The notes beneath the pieces are model-generated. The model was not told the DNA's origin. It searched no databases and worked only from the letters and a program-made list of their open reading frames with translations. 64,000 nt of DNA. It comes from Siniperca chuatsi. Lineage: Eukaryota; Chordata; Actinopteri; Centrarchiformes; Sinipercidae. The stretch spans positions 16,687,822 through 16,751,821 of the forward strand of contig NC_058055.1 of assembly GCF_020085105.1 (NCBI RefSeq), read 5' to 3'. Position 1 is the first letter of the stretch, and each line of letters begins with the position of its first letter. This document shows, in pieces, positions 22,037-34,499 of the stretch. Made by a program: the position numbers and the translations under genes.

Positions 22037-24495
22037 CTAAATGAAGGGGAAGAGACGTTTCTTAAGGATGTAGAGGACGGTCGCGAAGAAGAGGGCCAGA
22101 GCCAGGAAGATGAGCAGCTTGTCTGTCAGCTCACGCCGGTTGTACTTGAGAATCAGTTTTCTCCCCAGGTGGATGGTTCCTGTCATGTTTTTAAACTCCT
22201 CGTTGGTTTCCTGCACCGTCCTGGAGGAGGTGGCTGTTGTGAGGAGGAAGAGAGGTTTAAAGGTTTAAGAGGGAAGAAGATGGGTTAGGAAATGTTGATA
22301 GGAGATAGAAACATAAAAGGATTTTCAAGGGGAAAAACATGGTTATAAATTGGATTTTGGACACAAACTCCAACCCTGACAAAAGTTAAACAATTTTTTA
22401 CCCAGCGTGCCGATGGTGTCCTCGGTCTGCTTCACCTGTTCAGACATCATCCTGCTGATAGACATCAGACTCTCCGTGATGTTGCTACTGGTTTCCACTA
22501 GGCTTTCTTTGGTCGCCTTCCTGAGACAAAAACACACACAAAGCAGACCAGGTGATGCATGGTTGCTGTTTGCCAGTTTAGCGAAACAGTGTACTCTTCA
22601 ATCCAGTACAGTAATATGTTGTTTTAATCTGTTATCATATTGTGTGTACAAGTGGAAGTTAGAGTCCAAGAAATCTGTGTTTCTTCTGGAATAGTTTCTG
22701 GTTTCTACCAGCAGAGCAACTAACGATTTCTTTCACTTTTGATTAATCTATATTTTTTAAAATCATTTAATCATTTGAGCTGTTAAATGTAAAAAAGTAA
22801 TGATGCATCACAAATTTCCAGAAACCAGGGAGATATCTTGAAATCACATGAAAGCCCCATTCAGACAGGATTAATATTACAGGGGGAGGTGGGTAATAAA
22901 ATATTTCCCCTCCTCCTTCTTAATAAAAGTTGTCATTCAGATGCCATTTTAACCACTGGCAAATTACTGGAGCTGGTTCTGTAACAGACAATAATATGTT
23001 GCATGAAAACGATGTGACCTTCACCAGCTGCGACCTTTGTATTATTTTGAATGTTAAAATCTTTTACCGTAATGATTTAGCTGTAATTAAATTATTAACA
23101 AAGACAGTTGAAAACTACTTAACTACTGTCTGTTTCTGAATATGGATTGGGCTGCTTTTACAGTAAGATATGACTGGTATCCACAACAGTGTTAAATACA
23201 TGTAGCTCACTACACAGAAAATCAGTTTGGCTACACAAAGATAGACCAGCCAAAACAGAATCACCTGTAACATGACAACAACCCATCTGATGCTGTCTTG
23301 ATCTCTTAAAATATCTTCTTTTCCCTTCATTGTTTGAGCTGACCGGTAACGTGTGACCTATCAGGTTCCTTTTCTGCTTCTTCAGTTCACACTTTTCTGA
23401 ACTGATGAAACACAGTTGCAGTAAACACAGCTCTACTGTATGTGTAAGAACTCAGATACACTTTTAAAATGCAAAGAGTCTCTCCGGACAGATTACAGGA
23501 AGACTGGAGAGTTTGCCAAAAACTAGGTAATTGGGGCAGTAATTAGTACTGGGATGGAGGGTGAAAAATCCCAGACATGTACGACGGCGGGGATTAAAAC
23601 CATTGACAAGTGCAGGTAATACTGAAATCCCTCTAGAGAAGTAAGTCCCTTCTTAATGGGGGTTTAGGCTGAACAAAAGCAAAACACCTGCTATATTCAA
23701 TTTACAATGGTATGAAGCTGACTGACTCATCATTTCAGAGCCTCAGCAGCATTGTACTAACCTCTGTCTGGTGCTCTGGTTTTCTCCGCCATGCAGCAGC
23801 TCGTCCTTCTCTGTGTTGTCTATGGCAAGTTTGCAAGCCAGGTTAGCTTTCCTCCACGCTGTCTGGTTACTGGAATCCACAGAAAAATCCACTTTAAAGA
23901 ACTGTAGTTTCTGTTTTAGTTTTGGTCTGTTGTGTTTGAATCTGTTTTGTGTGCACGCTGTTTAACCCCATCAATCCCAATTTACTACTTGCATTTGTCT
24001 GCCTCTCAAAAGTCTTATTAGCTCCAGATATGGATGTACTGCACATTTTCTTTTTCAGGATAACTAGAAAATGCAGCTCATTTTGATGTGTTGATTGAGA
24101 GCTGGACTGAACGCTGGCATTTCATTGGGATTGATAATGTTAATAAAGTCAATGATTCAAGGGGGATATTAAGCTAATTTTTCATGTCTGTGTTTACGTC
24201 AACTCACCTCTGCATTTGCCTTCGCTGGCTCTCCGTCTCTGCCTGGATGGCCAGTCCATCCGACTCTCTGTCCTGCTCTCTGGCCATCTGCTCCAGATCC
24301 TGACAACAACACACAATAACAAAATGAAACAGTTCAGGTTTTTAAGCAAGAAATCTGTCAGGTGCAACACTGCACGCATGTGATGTGAGGCCTCACCTGT
24401 ATTCGGAGTCTGAGCTTGTTGAACTTCTCTTTGACCTGAGAGTTGAGCTCCATGAGAGTTGACTGAGGTCCAGGGCAATCCCTGATGTCCTGCAG

Positions 24496-24545
<50 letters not shown>

Positions 24546-25212
24546 TGTTATGTATTCATGAATATATGATGTTGATCGAGATCTAGGGGACTCTCTGAGC
24601 AAAAGTAACACTAAAACTAACAAAAATATTACTAGTTATTATTTTCCCCCATTAAATCAAATCTCAATATCAAATAAATAAAATGCATTGTTATATGTAT
24701 ACAGTCTGGTGGTGACCCATGTTCACATGCAGAGAGGTACTGAAGAGTAGGACTGATCAATTACAAATCATTTTAAGTAAATATTGCCTCCCTGTTAGCG
24801 TTGGTGAGATGTTCAGGGGAAAGTTTTCACGTATGTAACGACCTGACGCAGACATCAAGTGAATAAAACCGTTAGCAGCGATTGAAGGAAATAAAGTTTA
24901 ACAAAGTTATTATCATTACAATAATAAACGGACAATTTCCTCTTTCTTACTGTCTCTTTTAACCGTCTTTTAACTGTTAGCTAACGTTAGCTTCATTTTT
25001 GTGTTAGAGCAACTTCCAGACCGGTTGTGTGATGCCTTCACGGACACCTCTCCAGAACAAAACCGATACAAACATGAGCTAAATTAAAATAAAAATCAAT
25101 AGACAAACCACGCGTTTTCACTTCTTACCTGAATGAGAGCCTTAATTTCTAGGTCATATTTAATAATTTCTTGTCCACAAATTCGGACGTGAACATCCAC
25201 AGAAGACGCCAT
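22037..25212 (-). CDS. bnip1: BNIP1 / Sec20 vesicle-transport SNARE
   Basis: ER-resident Qb-type SNARE of the syntaxin-18 complex, acting in Golgi-to-ER retrograde fusion; it also carries a BH3-like segment reported to bind Bcl-2 family proteins. Exons in transcript order: 25212-25129, 24489-24397, 24299-24208, 23869-23762, 22520-22402 and 22233-22037 (stop TAG 22039-22037), 230 residues against 228 in human. The N-terminus is MASSVDVHVRICGQEIIKYD. A central coiled coil (DLEQMAREQDRESD, SQRRQMQSNQTAWRKANLAC) leads into the Sec20 SNARE region (ITESLMSISRMMSEQVKQTE) and the conserved GRKLILKYNRRELTDK. A tail anchor (LLIFLALALFFATVLYIL, about residues 206-223) ends in KKRLFPFI. The exon 6 acceptor was set at cacaacag|CC because it alone keeps the frame and gives ATSSRT as in human. 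The exon 2 acceptor is preceded by a (TG)n tract (see findings). Convergent with stc2. Confidence 0.95.
22700..22860. mobile_element. hAT-like MITE ('attaatcgatta' family), copy 3, bnip1 intron
   Basis: Truncated copy: gagcaactaacgatttcttt, cttttgattaatctatattt and aatcatttaatcatttgagc match the family ends. The rest is diverged. Confidence 0.45.
24499..24543 (-). repeat. (TG)n microsatellite forming the bnip1 exon 2 splice-acceptor tract
   Basis: About 22 AC units on plus, (TG)n on the transcript strand. The repeat ends at 24499 and the exon starts at 24489, so only tacctgcag-type sequence (9 bases) separates them and no ordinary polypyrimidine tract exists. Confidence 0.95.
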
Positions 25213-25290
25213 ATTTGTTTTTGTATGGCAAGCAGGAGGCCCAAAAGACAACGCACTCTGCTGAAAGCGAAGCAATAATTGTGACGGGGA
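25213..25290 (-). promoter_or_regulatory. bnip1: bnip1 5' UTR and possible promoter remnant
   Basis: Only 78 bases separate the bnip1 ATG from a repeat that I recognise as mobile. They are slightly CpG-containing (gcgaagcaataattgtgacg) with no TATA box. Either transcription starts in this short stretch, or the promoter lies beyond the repeat and the repeat is part of the 5' UTR or an intron. Confidence 0.35.
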
Positions 25291-25750
25291 CATTTACTCA
25301 AGTATTGTACTTAAATACACTTTTGAGTATTTCCATTTTATGTTTCTTTCTACTTACTCCACTACATTTATTTGGCAGCTATAGTTACACTGATTACCTT
25401 TTACTTTTTCAGACTAATACAAAATATAACTAATATTCAACAACAATCAACTAATAAATTATAATGTATTATAAAAATAAAAATTTTACCAGCTACAACA
25501 TTAGTGATGCTTACATATTAACACGTCAATAATTATAATCCAAAAATATAATATTTATTAGTCTGAAATGGGCCATTCTGCATAATGAGCACTTACGTTT
25601 GGAACTTTAAGTATATTTTGATGCTAATAATTTTGTACTTTTACTTAATAAATCTTGAGTTCAGGACTTTTACTTGTAACAGAGTATTTCTACACTGTAG
25701 TATTACTACTTTTACTTAAGTAAAAGATCTGAATTAGTACTTATAGTACT
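25291..25750. mobile_element. Teleost MITE-type repeat ('acttaaatacac/ttacttaagtaa')
   Basis: The left end catttactcaagtattgtac and the right end cttttacttaagtaaaagat are inverted relatives of each other. The interior (tccactacatttatttggca, tttttcagactaatacaaaa, cttttacttgtaacagagta) is a sequence I know as extremely frequent in teleost genomes. It has no coding capacity. Confidence 0.65.
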
Positions 25751-28700
25751 CATTCTGTTAACATATGATAGAATAATTAACGAATATATGATGTAAAAAT
25801 TGAGTATTAAAGCTTACCTCGGCGGGTAAGAGCTACAAAATCATTTTATGATGGCTTTCCCCATTCTCAAAATATATAGTTTTATAGGAAACAACAAACA
25901 AAACAAACAAAATCAAGCCAAAATACTTTTTTCTGACAAACCTTTTCCTGAAATGTCAGAAATGTTCAGTTTTCTGCTGCTTATGGAGACCATTTGTAGG
26001 TTATGTGATCTTAAACTCTCTTTAAATTGTTTTATATTTTTTTGTATGGCTGCACCATTACATCACATGGAAATATTCCCAGTATCTTGTGCATCAACTC
26101 AAAATTTCCCCCAAATTTCCCCAGACACATGGGACACATAGGATCTGCACTGCAATTTAAAATACAGCTCTGTGTGTTCAAACGCTTGAATGTACGAATG
26201 CTTGACAACACAATGTGAGTTTGTAAAAACAGAATTGACTCATTACAAAAGGGTGTAATATCCTTTTTACACAAGACAACAAACAGCTTACTTCTAATCA
26301 CATCGACGTACAATGGGGAAAAAGAGGAACTGGGCTAACAAATGTCAGATATGTCAAGTTTTTGCAGGAGTAGATGAAAATTGTCTAATAATTTCTACTT
26401 TTGTTTTATCAGTTGGAAAATGGGTACTAATATCCACACTGATGTATTTGATGTGATGTTGTATCTTGTGGTCAGATGGGTGGAAATTAATATTTCCTAT
26501 ATAATTCATTTGCTGATGATTCTTGGTTAATATCACATCCACAAATCTAAATGGACCGGATCCAAACCCTGCTTTCATCGTTTTATTGTTGAACTGAAAC
26601 AGACATGAAGACATAAAAAGCTGAGAATACTTTAATATTAATAATATTAAAATAACTAGTATTTTAAGTGAGTTTAACTTAATGATAGTTTTAATATTAA
26701 CTTAATTTAATGGTTCGTACAAAGTTTGCACTATGCTTTTTACTATGCTTTTTACTCTTTTTGTATGACTGTTGTTAAATACCGCTTTGTTGTAAATAAA
26801 GTTGAATAAATAAAAAAAGAAGACATGGATGTATAAAGAGAGCCAACCACCAGTGGTATTGCACCTTAAGGTACTTTTGAATTGGCTTTGTGGTAGTTGC
26901 CGCTTGCTTTTTAACACCGTTATTGATCCTGGCAGCCATACTGTATTTTTTGGTCCTGCAGGATTTAAAGCACAAGTCTGGTGATATTCTATAATATTCC
27001 AGAGATGCAAACCAACAGTGAATCGATCCTACTAACAAGTACTGATATAAGTACTGCGTGATATATCTTTTTCCTCTGTGCCATAGAGCTTCACTATTGT
27101 CCAAAAACTATCACTGAGCCTCACTGTTACACTATGACATGTTCTTTTATCATGATGAAGATGAGCAGTGTAGTTTATGTTAAATCAATCCCACATACAC
27201 CATCCTGGTGCTGTAAATATTCACTAGAGCACCAAATTATATTATATTAAATCATATTTACTCCTGTTTGAGAAACATCTGCTTAAAACTAAAGCATCCA
27301 TTTGTTTCAGGAAATTACTAAGCCTTTTTTAGAAGTGAAACTAGATAATTGTGACCTGTTTTTAAAGCGTTAGGTCTTCAATAGAAACAAATGGACTTGG
27401 GGCTGACTGCTACAGACACGGAGAGTCAGAGAGTATTGAGAAGCTGACTTGTTGGTTTTGGTCTTTCATGGGATTTGTTGACATTCAAAAATATAGAAGA
27501 ACGGCATTCTTTGAGGATCACAGCTAACCAACCCGAGGCTGTGGACTTTTCTACATTGCTTGCTCGGCGGATAAAGGACCATGGATAAAGACCATGCCAT
27601 CATCTCAGGAGGTGATGGCACACATCTCAAGGCTCAACCGGAGAGTTTGATAAGATCTGGAAAGCATTTTTTTCTTATTTTCAAAACTGAAAAAATTTCC
27701 AATAGTGTGTATCATAAATTAACAGGTATATTCTCCTCCTTGCAATTCACTCCCTCCTCCTCCCTCCCAGTTAACCAATTAAACATACAAGAGTCAGGAT
27801 GGGGTGCTAATGGTTTATTATTTTGATATTAAAATCAATAAACATAATCAGACTATTGTGGTTACAAGCAGAGCTGTGGTACCAACTCCCGGCTGATACA
27901 ACAGAGAAATAATGATTTAAAAAATAAGAAAGAAAATTAGAGAGGCACAATAACACAACAGAGATTCAGGGTAGGTGTCCGCAGGATGTCGAGCAGCCAG
28001 AGACAAAAACTGTCAGAAGCTCTGAAACAGAATGAGTTGTTACAGTACAAACCACAAAAAAACATCTTTTAGATTTCCATGCCTGTGCATAAAGCCACCC
28101 ACTGTGCCTCCAAGAAAAAAAACCCAAAAACGATGTAAAACAAAAAGAAAAAGTTAGATAAAACAAAAGTATAAACCCAGCACGACATTTATTACACAAC
28201 ATAAATATAACAACTGTCAAGATATTGTATTCGAACAGGCATATATGTGAACTACAAATATAGACGTCATTGCTAAAGAGAGGATCAAGTTAGTTTCAGC
28301 AGGATACACTTTCTGCAGGTTTTGCTTCTTTATGAAATTATAATCACCAAGAGATCTATTATAGAGCACTTAGCAATGAAGTACAGCCTTCCTACTGAGA
28401 CTGGGGAGAGGAACACACACAGGACTAACCACAGAAAGATCCCATGCTTTTGATCTAATCAATTAAGTTACCATACAAGACCCGAAGCATCATAACAATG
28501 GCATGTAGTCATGGAGCTCAGGATGACCAATACCGCCCACATCCTCTACATGTTTTGGACTTGTATGGATTTCCTATAAAATATTACTGTCTGTCATTAT
28601 TATCAAAATTGAAGAAAAACAAACAAATAAACAAACAAAAAAATCCCCGGAACATAAGGATAAACATTTTCTTTTTGTTGTCTCTCGCTCCATGCGTTTT

Positions 28701-29540
28701 GGCAAGTCTGGAGGGAGATGTAAATCATTGCAGTGTTGGATGATGAGTTGGACGTGTGTAGATATGGAAAAGAGGGGTTTTGTTTTTATCAACTAGGGTG
28801 GGTTGTTGTCGTTTGCTTTAATAAGATCAGTCTGCAGAAGAGGAAATAAACTCCCCCTCATCATTCATTGCAGGGGAGGGTGAGGGGTCTCTGCCCACCA
28901 GCCTTTAGTGACCCCTGGCTAATCTCAGGGGCTCCCTGACAAGACAACTGCGAACCAAAGCCCTTCTGAAAAAAAAAAAGCACCCAGAAGGAGCGAAACA
29001 TCTCTGGCGCAGTGGTGATGTTTTCCTAGAAAACTGATCAAATTTTATAATTTTCCCCACCAAAGTTTGAGAGAGCAGGTGAGCCGACTCCTAACCTGAG
29101 CTCAGTGGCTGTAGAGCACCCGAACCTCGGTCCAGAGTCGTGACAAAAGGGTTGTGTCAAGGTGAGGTTCTCTTTGCTGACTCGATGAGCCTGTTTTAGG
29201 GCTCTACCGCCCCTTCTGACTGCGTCAAACCTCCAATGACAGAACGCTTCATGGGCCTCACAGATGAATACTCAACGTCACAATGAAACTGCAGATCTGA
29301 GAGCATCTTGTTTCCTTTAACTGGCATATAGAGAAAGTATAAAGTAATAGGATACTGAAGGACAGGAAGGCAAGAACAGACAGAAATAACTGAAGCCACT
29401 AAAAGCAGTATTTTTACCTGCCTTTGCCATCCTAGGATATAAAATATCGCGTCCGGTACCTGTAAAAACGTCTCTACACTTATTTTTTTTTTACCAATTA
29501 AACAAATTATAATGTATTTATTAGTGAATTTTAGACTTTT
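25751..29540. other. bnip1-crebrf intergenic or distal crebrf 3' UTR
   Basis: AT-rich, no gene seen. At 26700-26822 a stretch ending gttgtaaataaagttgaata plus an A-rich tail resembles a retroposed 3' end, including the duplicated phrase actatgctttttactatgct. Minus-strand AATAAA hexamers at about 26581, 27813 and 28188 are candidate crebrf 3' ends. Confidence 0.35.
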
Positions 29541-29690
29541 ACCTTTTGGACAGAGCTAGGCTAGCTGTTTTCGCCGTTTCCAGTCATTATGCTAAGCTAA
29601 GCTAACTGGCTGTCTTCTCATCCAGCTCTCAGCAAGAAACTGAATCTAAAACGGCATCTCCTAAAATGGTCAAAATATTTCCTTTAATAT
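29541..29690 (+). repeat. Interspersed teleost repeat
   Basis: The run gagctaggctagctgttttc, ccagtcattatgctaagcta and agctaactggctgtcttctc, with ending caaaatatttcctttaat, is a familiar short interspersed teleost repeat of unknown class. Confidence 0.55.
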
Positions 29691-32404
29691 GCAGAGCAAC
29701 ATGAAAGTTTCAATTACGTGCATGCATATAGGCGCCCGCCGCTAACAAGTCAAATGACAGCCAATACGATGTCTTGATGAATCTCATTACACATTACTAG
29801 CAAGGGTCATTTGAATAATAGCCTCTTTTGCAAAAGGAATAAATTAGGAAAAAATCAGCAAATCAAAATGCTAATTCTTTTTATGTCCCTATTAAAAGCT
29901 GCATTATTCATTTTGTCTTTTGTTTTAGTTGGATTTTGCTATCGATTTAAACATTTGGTCTCTTTTAGATATTGATCTAAATTAATGTATCTATTGATTT
30001 ATTTAGCTATTTGTAAATCCATTTAACTGATTTATTAAATGTCTCTTACTAATCTGTTTCTATTGTCAAACCAAATTGTTTTACAATCTGATCTATTTAT
30101 TGATGTATTCTTTCCTGTCTAATTAATTCATTCTATTAATTAATGATTGTCTTTATAACCATTTGCATCTCCAGAGTGCAGTGGCAGGATTGTACAAAAA
30201 TCTTATTTATGGGACACGATGAGGTAATCTTAAAGATATACGATGAGTAAATCTAATCAAATGTTTATGTAAAAATGCTTGAAAACAATTTGTAATTATT
30301 ATGTCAATTATTGTCAAATAGTTGTATATAATGACACAGGGACTTTCAGTTTCATTGTGACTTTGGTTCGTGTCTGTCAGTCTCATGTGAAGTCTCTGAC
30401 TCCTGGTGAAGCCTGCTTCAATAGAAAAGCTATAAAGTCTAGTTTCAACAAATTGTCTCCTTTACATGTTAATTTACAGGACGAAACAAATAAATATCAA
30501 AGAAATGGTATGAACACTGAGATCAGGGAGAAAGGCAATAAAATATAATTTAGGAAAAACAAATTCAAATGTGCAACATTTGAGTCAGAGCATAAATATT
30601 AACCCATAATATTAATAAAAAAAGGTTTAAACATACAAGCGGCCATATAAAGACACGACATTCATGATCTTTCTGGATCCTGGACGACAAGAGTCTCCCT
30701 CTGTGTTCCAAACAAAAAAGTCTAACAGGAAGTAGAACAACAGGAAAAGCAACCACCAGACGTCTCACGTCTGTCTGTATGATCCTGCTGAGGAAGACTA
30801 GTCTACATTCATCAGCAAAGCAGCAGCAGCAGAGTTATACCTCGCTATGTCAGCATACAGCAGTGCAGCAGTCAGAAACACGAGACTGACCAGACTCATC
30901 AACAGAAGGAATAATATGGCTAATACAGCTTTTTAACTCAGCCATGTTAGCACCCAGCCACAGACAGATTAGCACCACAGTTTACCTCCATGCTCAGTTT
31001 GTCGCTTCATTTGCAACCTGTGACCCAGTGTCAACACTGACTTCAAGGAGGGTCTGGCACTTCATAATAGCAAAGTTAAGAAACGAAAGGTTCTGTTTTA
31101 TGCTTTGTTTTTTTTTTTCCTTTCTCAAAAAGGTCTCAAGAGGCAACAACACACGTCGAAACCACAGAAGAAGAGCGCATTGTAACTGACTATAGGTAAA
31201 AAGCAGGCCCAAGTCTCCCGCTGCCTCAGACACAGTGGAAGTTTGCTCTTGTCTACACGATCACACCAGCGGTGATAACAGCAGTAGCCAATACAGAAAA
31301 CACAATAACGTGGGCGTAGTGGGCAGAGAAAAAGTTAAAAACAGAACCAGGTTTCCCAAAACAACGTCAATTCAATTCACAAGTTGTCATTTATGCTCTT
31401 CTTCAGTAATACTTTAAAAGGGAAATCCTATGCAGAATTAGCAGCTCTTATCTGCTGTTAAAGGCTGATTATTATACAAAATGTATTGATTTGGGGTTAA
31501 ATGAGGTTTTTCATTTCATTTTTGTACTTCAAGTTTAGGTTTTGGGAAACCCAGCCCCTTATTTCTGTAGGGAAACCCCCTCCAGACTGACAGAAGGTGC
31601 AGATTTGTGTTATCATATATTTGATTAAGGCACCTGGTTCAGCAGGCATCATATTCAAAGTAATTTTTTTTCCTTATATATGTAAAAACCAAGTGCAAGG
31701 TGAGTAACACTGTTGGTTTTTGGTCGTAGGAAAGAAGGTGTGGAAAAAAAAAAACAGGGTGTGTGGTAATAATATACTGTAATTGTGTCATGGACACTCT
31801 AAACCAAAATCTAAAGTCTCTTTGTGCTCATTCTATAGCAGCAAGTAAGAAATCATTCAACTGTGAGTACAGTGAGTGAACTTTGTGACAATGGAGACAC
31901 TTTCTGATGATTGGCCAAATTATTTCCCAATCTGCGAAGAACTCCAGACGTCACTTGATTCTCTCAGTGCTATGCAGGGAATCGGCATGCAGAAACATCA
32001 TACCCACTGCATTTTTTTGTCACAGAGTACATTTCTGTATTTATCTAATTTACACAGAAAAAATGTTTAGGGTTGTAAGCATACAGTCTCTGAAGATGAG
32101 GTGTTTTTACAAGCAACAGGGGTAGCCCACATGGGTTCAAACAAGATAGGAAACATTTTAAAAGCCTCCGTAGAAACTCTAAGCTAGACTCTGAGATCTG
32201 ACATCACAGCCAGTAGGAGGTGAAGTAATTTGTAGTTTTTTTAACCAGCCCAAATTTTTGAGACAACAATATTTGGTAACGCTTATCTTACAGATCCATA
32301 ATTTCCTAAGACGTTTCTAGGAAACAATTACTTTGTGTATTTTGGTACTAATTATATAGAGAAAAAAGGAATATCCTTGAAAGAACTACTCCGTTACAGC
32401 CACA
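29691..32404. other. Non-coding stretch, nothing recognised
   Basis: AT-rich DNA with short ctatttattgat-type phrases around 29940-30150 and a poly(T) at 31110-31119. No gene, RNA or named repeat. Possibly distal crebrf 3' UTR. Confidence 0.35.
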
Positions 32405-32815
32405 ACAAGCTGTGAACACAACATTGACATATTTTGAAGTTGCTCTGGTGAACATGTTAGCAAACATTGGTGTTCATTTGGAGTCTTGTGTCTAGCCAAC
32501 TGGTGAATTTAAGTCCAATATTCACTCTTCTTTTAGCTCTGTTTTGGTCTCCACCAACTAAATGCTTCACTATGTTCACCAGCTAGCAGCTAACTTTTTC
32601 TGTCTGCCGTTTGGTGCTGGACAGGTAGTGTACAGTGGGCCGTAAAACCAAAACAATGAGCTGAAAGAGGCTAAAATGCTCAGTAGAGCTGAGGGGAACT
32701 GCAGAGTCTATTTAATTCTCTGTGGGTTCATTACTACGAGCAATACCTTTCACTTTACACGTAGTAATTTTATCCATTTTTATACAGAAATACTGATTAG
32801 TGCAGCTTTAAACCC
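32405..32815 (-). repeat. Dispersed repeat 'family A', copy 2 (shortened)
   Basis: Contains gttagcaaacattggtgttc, tttggtctccaccaactaaa, actatgttcaccagctagca and aggtagtgtacagtgggccg, inverted relative to copy 1 and parallel to copy 3. The segment with the tttagctgctaaatgc block is partly deleted. Confidence 0.65.
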
Positions 32816-33686
32816 ATGTAAATATTCATTCAATATTGGCATGTTCAGCTGACCTGCTTTGCACTGACTAAAACTAGAATTGATTAACTGGAAGTGTATC
32901 AATGAAACACCTATTTTCCCCATTACCAAATTAAATAGTTCTTTCAAGGAAACTTTTTAGAAATTATTCGAAAATTACAGAAACAATAATAAAATGAAGC
33001 ATTACCGAATAGTTCCTCTGGAGCTTGTTCTTGAATGCACAAGTTGAATCAAATTATTTCCTCGTGTTATTATAAGGATATTGCACTTGCTATTTAAATC
33101 AACAAAAACAATGTCCTATTACACCAGAATATGTGCATTTATTTTGCAGTTCTGGTGAATATTTTGTACCTCTCAAATGGAATAAAGATCCTCCATGACT
33201 TTGGGCAGTGTTATCAAATCCATGAGTCTGACTTTTACAAAAGAATTGTATGCTTAACAATAATGCTCATATAAGTCATTAATACAGAAATCGCCATTCT
33301 GTTGTTGTTTAGAGCAAGAATCAGCGTGAATCTTCCTCTGATTGGTCCAACAGAGACAGTTCGAATCGATGAAAATGATCGGGAGTGGGGAGTGGGGGTG
33401 GGGTGTCTGGTCTGATGACAGTTATTGAGAACAATAAACACATGGGCATGTTATTTGTGAGTAAATCTGACTACAGATGCCATTTTAATTGTTGGATTAT
33501 TTCTTGAATAATGAAAAGTAATCAGCACCATTTGACAAACCCCAGTTGGATCACGGCAGGAAATCCGGAAATACCGATTTGGAGAAAGCGGAGAAACTTT
33601 GTGAATTCTTGTGTGTGTGAAGTCTGTTGGCCTTTTTTCAGTTTATGTAGAGAGCATTGCACTATATTGATTGACATTGATAATTC

Positions 33687-33689
<3 letters not shown>

Positions 33690-33722
<33 letters not shown>
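33690..33722 (+). repeat. (CA)n microsatellite
   Basis: About 16 uninterrupted CA units. Confidence 0.95.
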
Positions 33723-33726
<4 letters not shown>

Positions 33727-34381
33727 ATTTTGTACAGAGTAAAGAATGGCGACAATAATTGGAATACATAAATATATTTTCTTTTGATTTTATATGTCAT
33801 CACATATGTCAGATAGAAGAACGATATTACCCTGATTTGCTAAAGAAGAGCTTTATGGATCCACTTAGCTTTTATTGGACAATAGTAGCACAAAGTAACA
33901 CACTCTACTAGCTTAACATTTGACTGTATAGGATTTATGTCATCAGAAATAAAAAGGAATAAGGAATAGTTTTACTGGCGTGGATTTTCACTCGTTTCCT
34001 TGACTGTTAAAATGCCACAGAGTCTCCTGGTTTGAATGTAAAGTTGCACAGCTTGCACCTATCATGTTAAATGTAAAAACCTGTGAGGACTCTTTCTTGA
34101 ACCAGCCTCGTGATCGACAACAAAACACACAGACTTCTCTTGTCAGCCGCACCGCTGAACCGGTCAACTGTCTGTCAACCAGCGGCCCTTTAACCACTGT
34201 TGACCCCCTGCCAGACGTGGGCAAAATTATAGCTGAAAAAAAAAAAAAAAGCTTCAAATATTGTCCCAAAAGACACAACTGAGCACAAGAAGTTCAAATG
34301 CTTGAAGCCATTTTTCAGATATATTTCACCATGTCTGCTGCTTCAGTCAAGGTTGTTTTGAGCCAATCAGGCTGAATGGTT

Positions 34382-34404
34382 TTGTTGTTGTTGTTGTTGT
34401 TGTT
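34382..34404 (+). repeat. (TTG)n microsatellite
   Basis: Seven to eight TTG units starting after gaatggtt. Confidence 0.9.
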
Positions 34405-34499
34405 GACGACCGTATATTGGCAGAACAATGTCATAAACCTCGGGCACACCCCTTGGCAACTGATATGTCTGCCATGTTATTATTTTTGTTTGTGTGTAA

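Noticed and set aside
24194..24623. Minus-strand frames starting MCVCVCVC
   Set aside because: Translation of the (TG)n microsatellite read into bnip1 exon 2 out of frame or through the intron.
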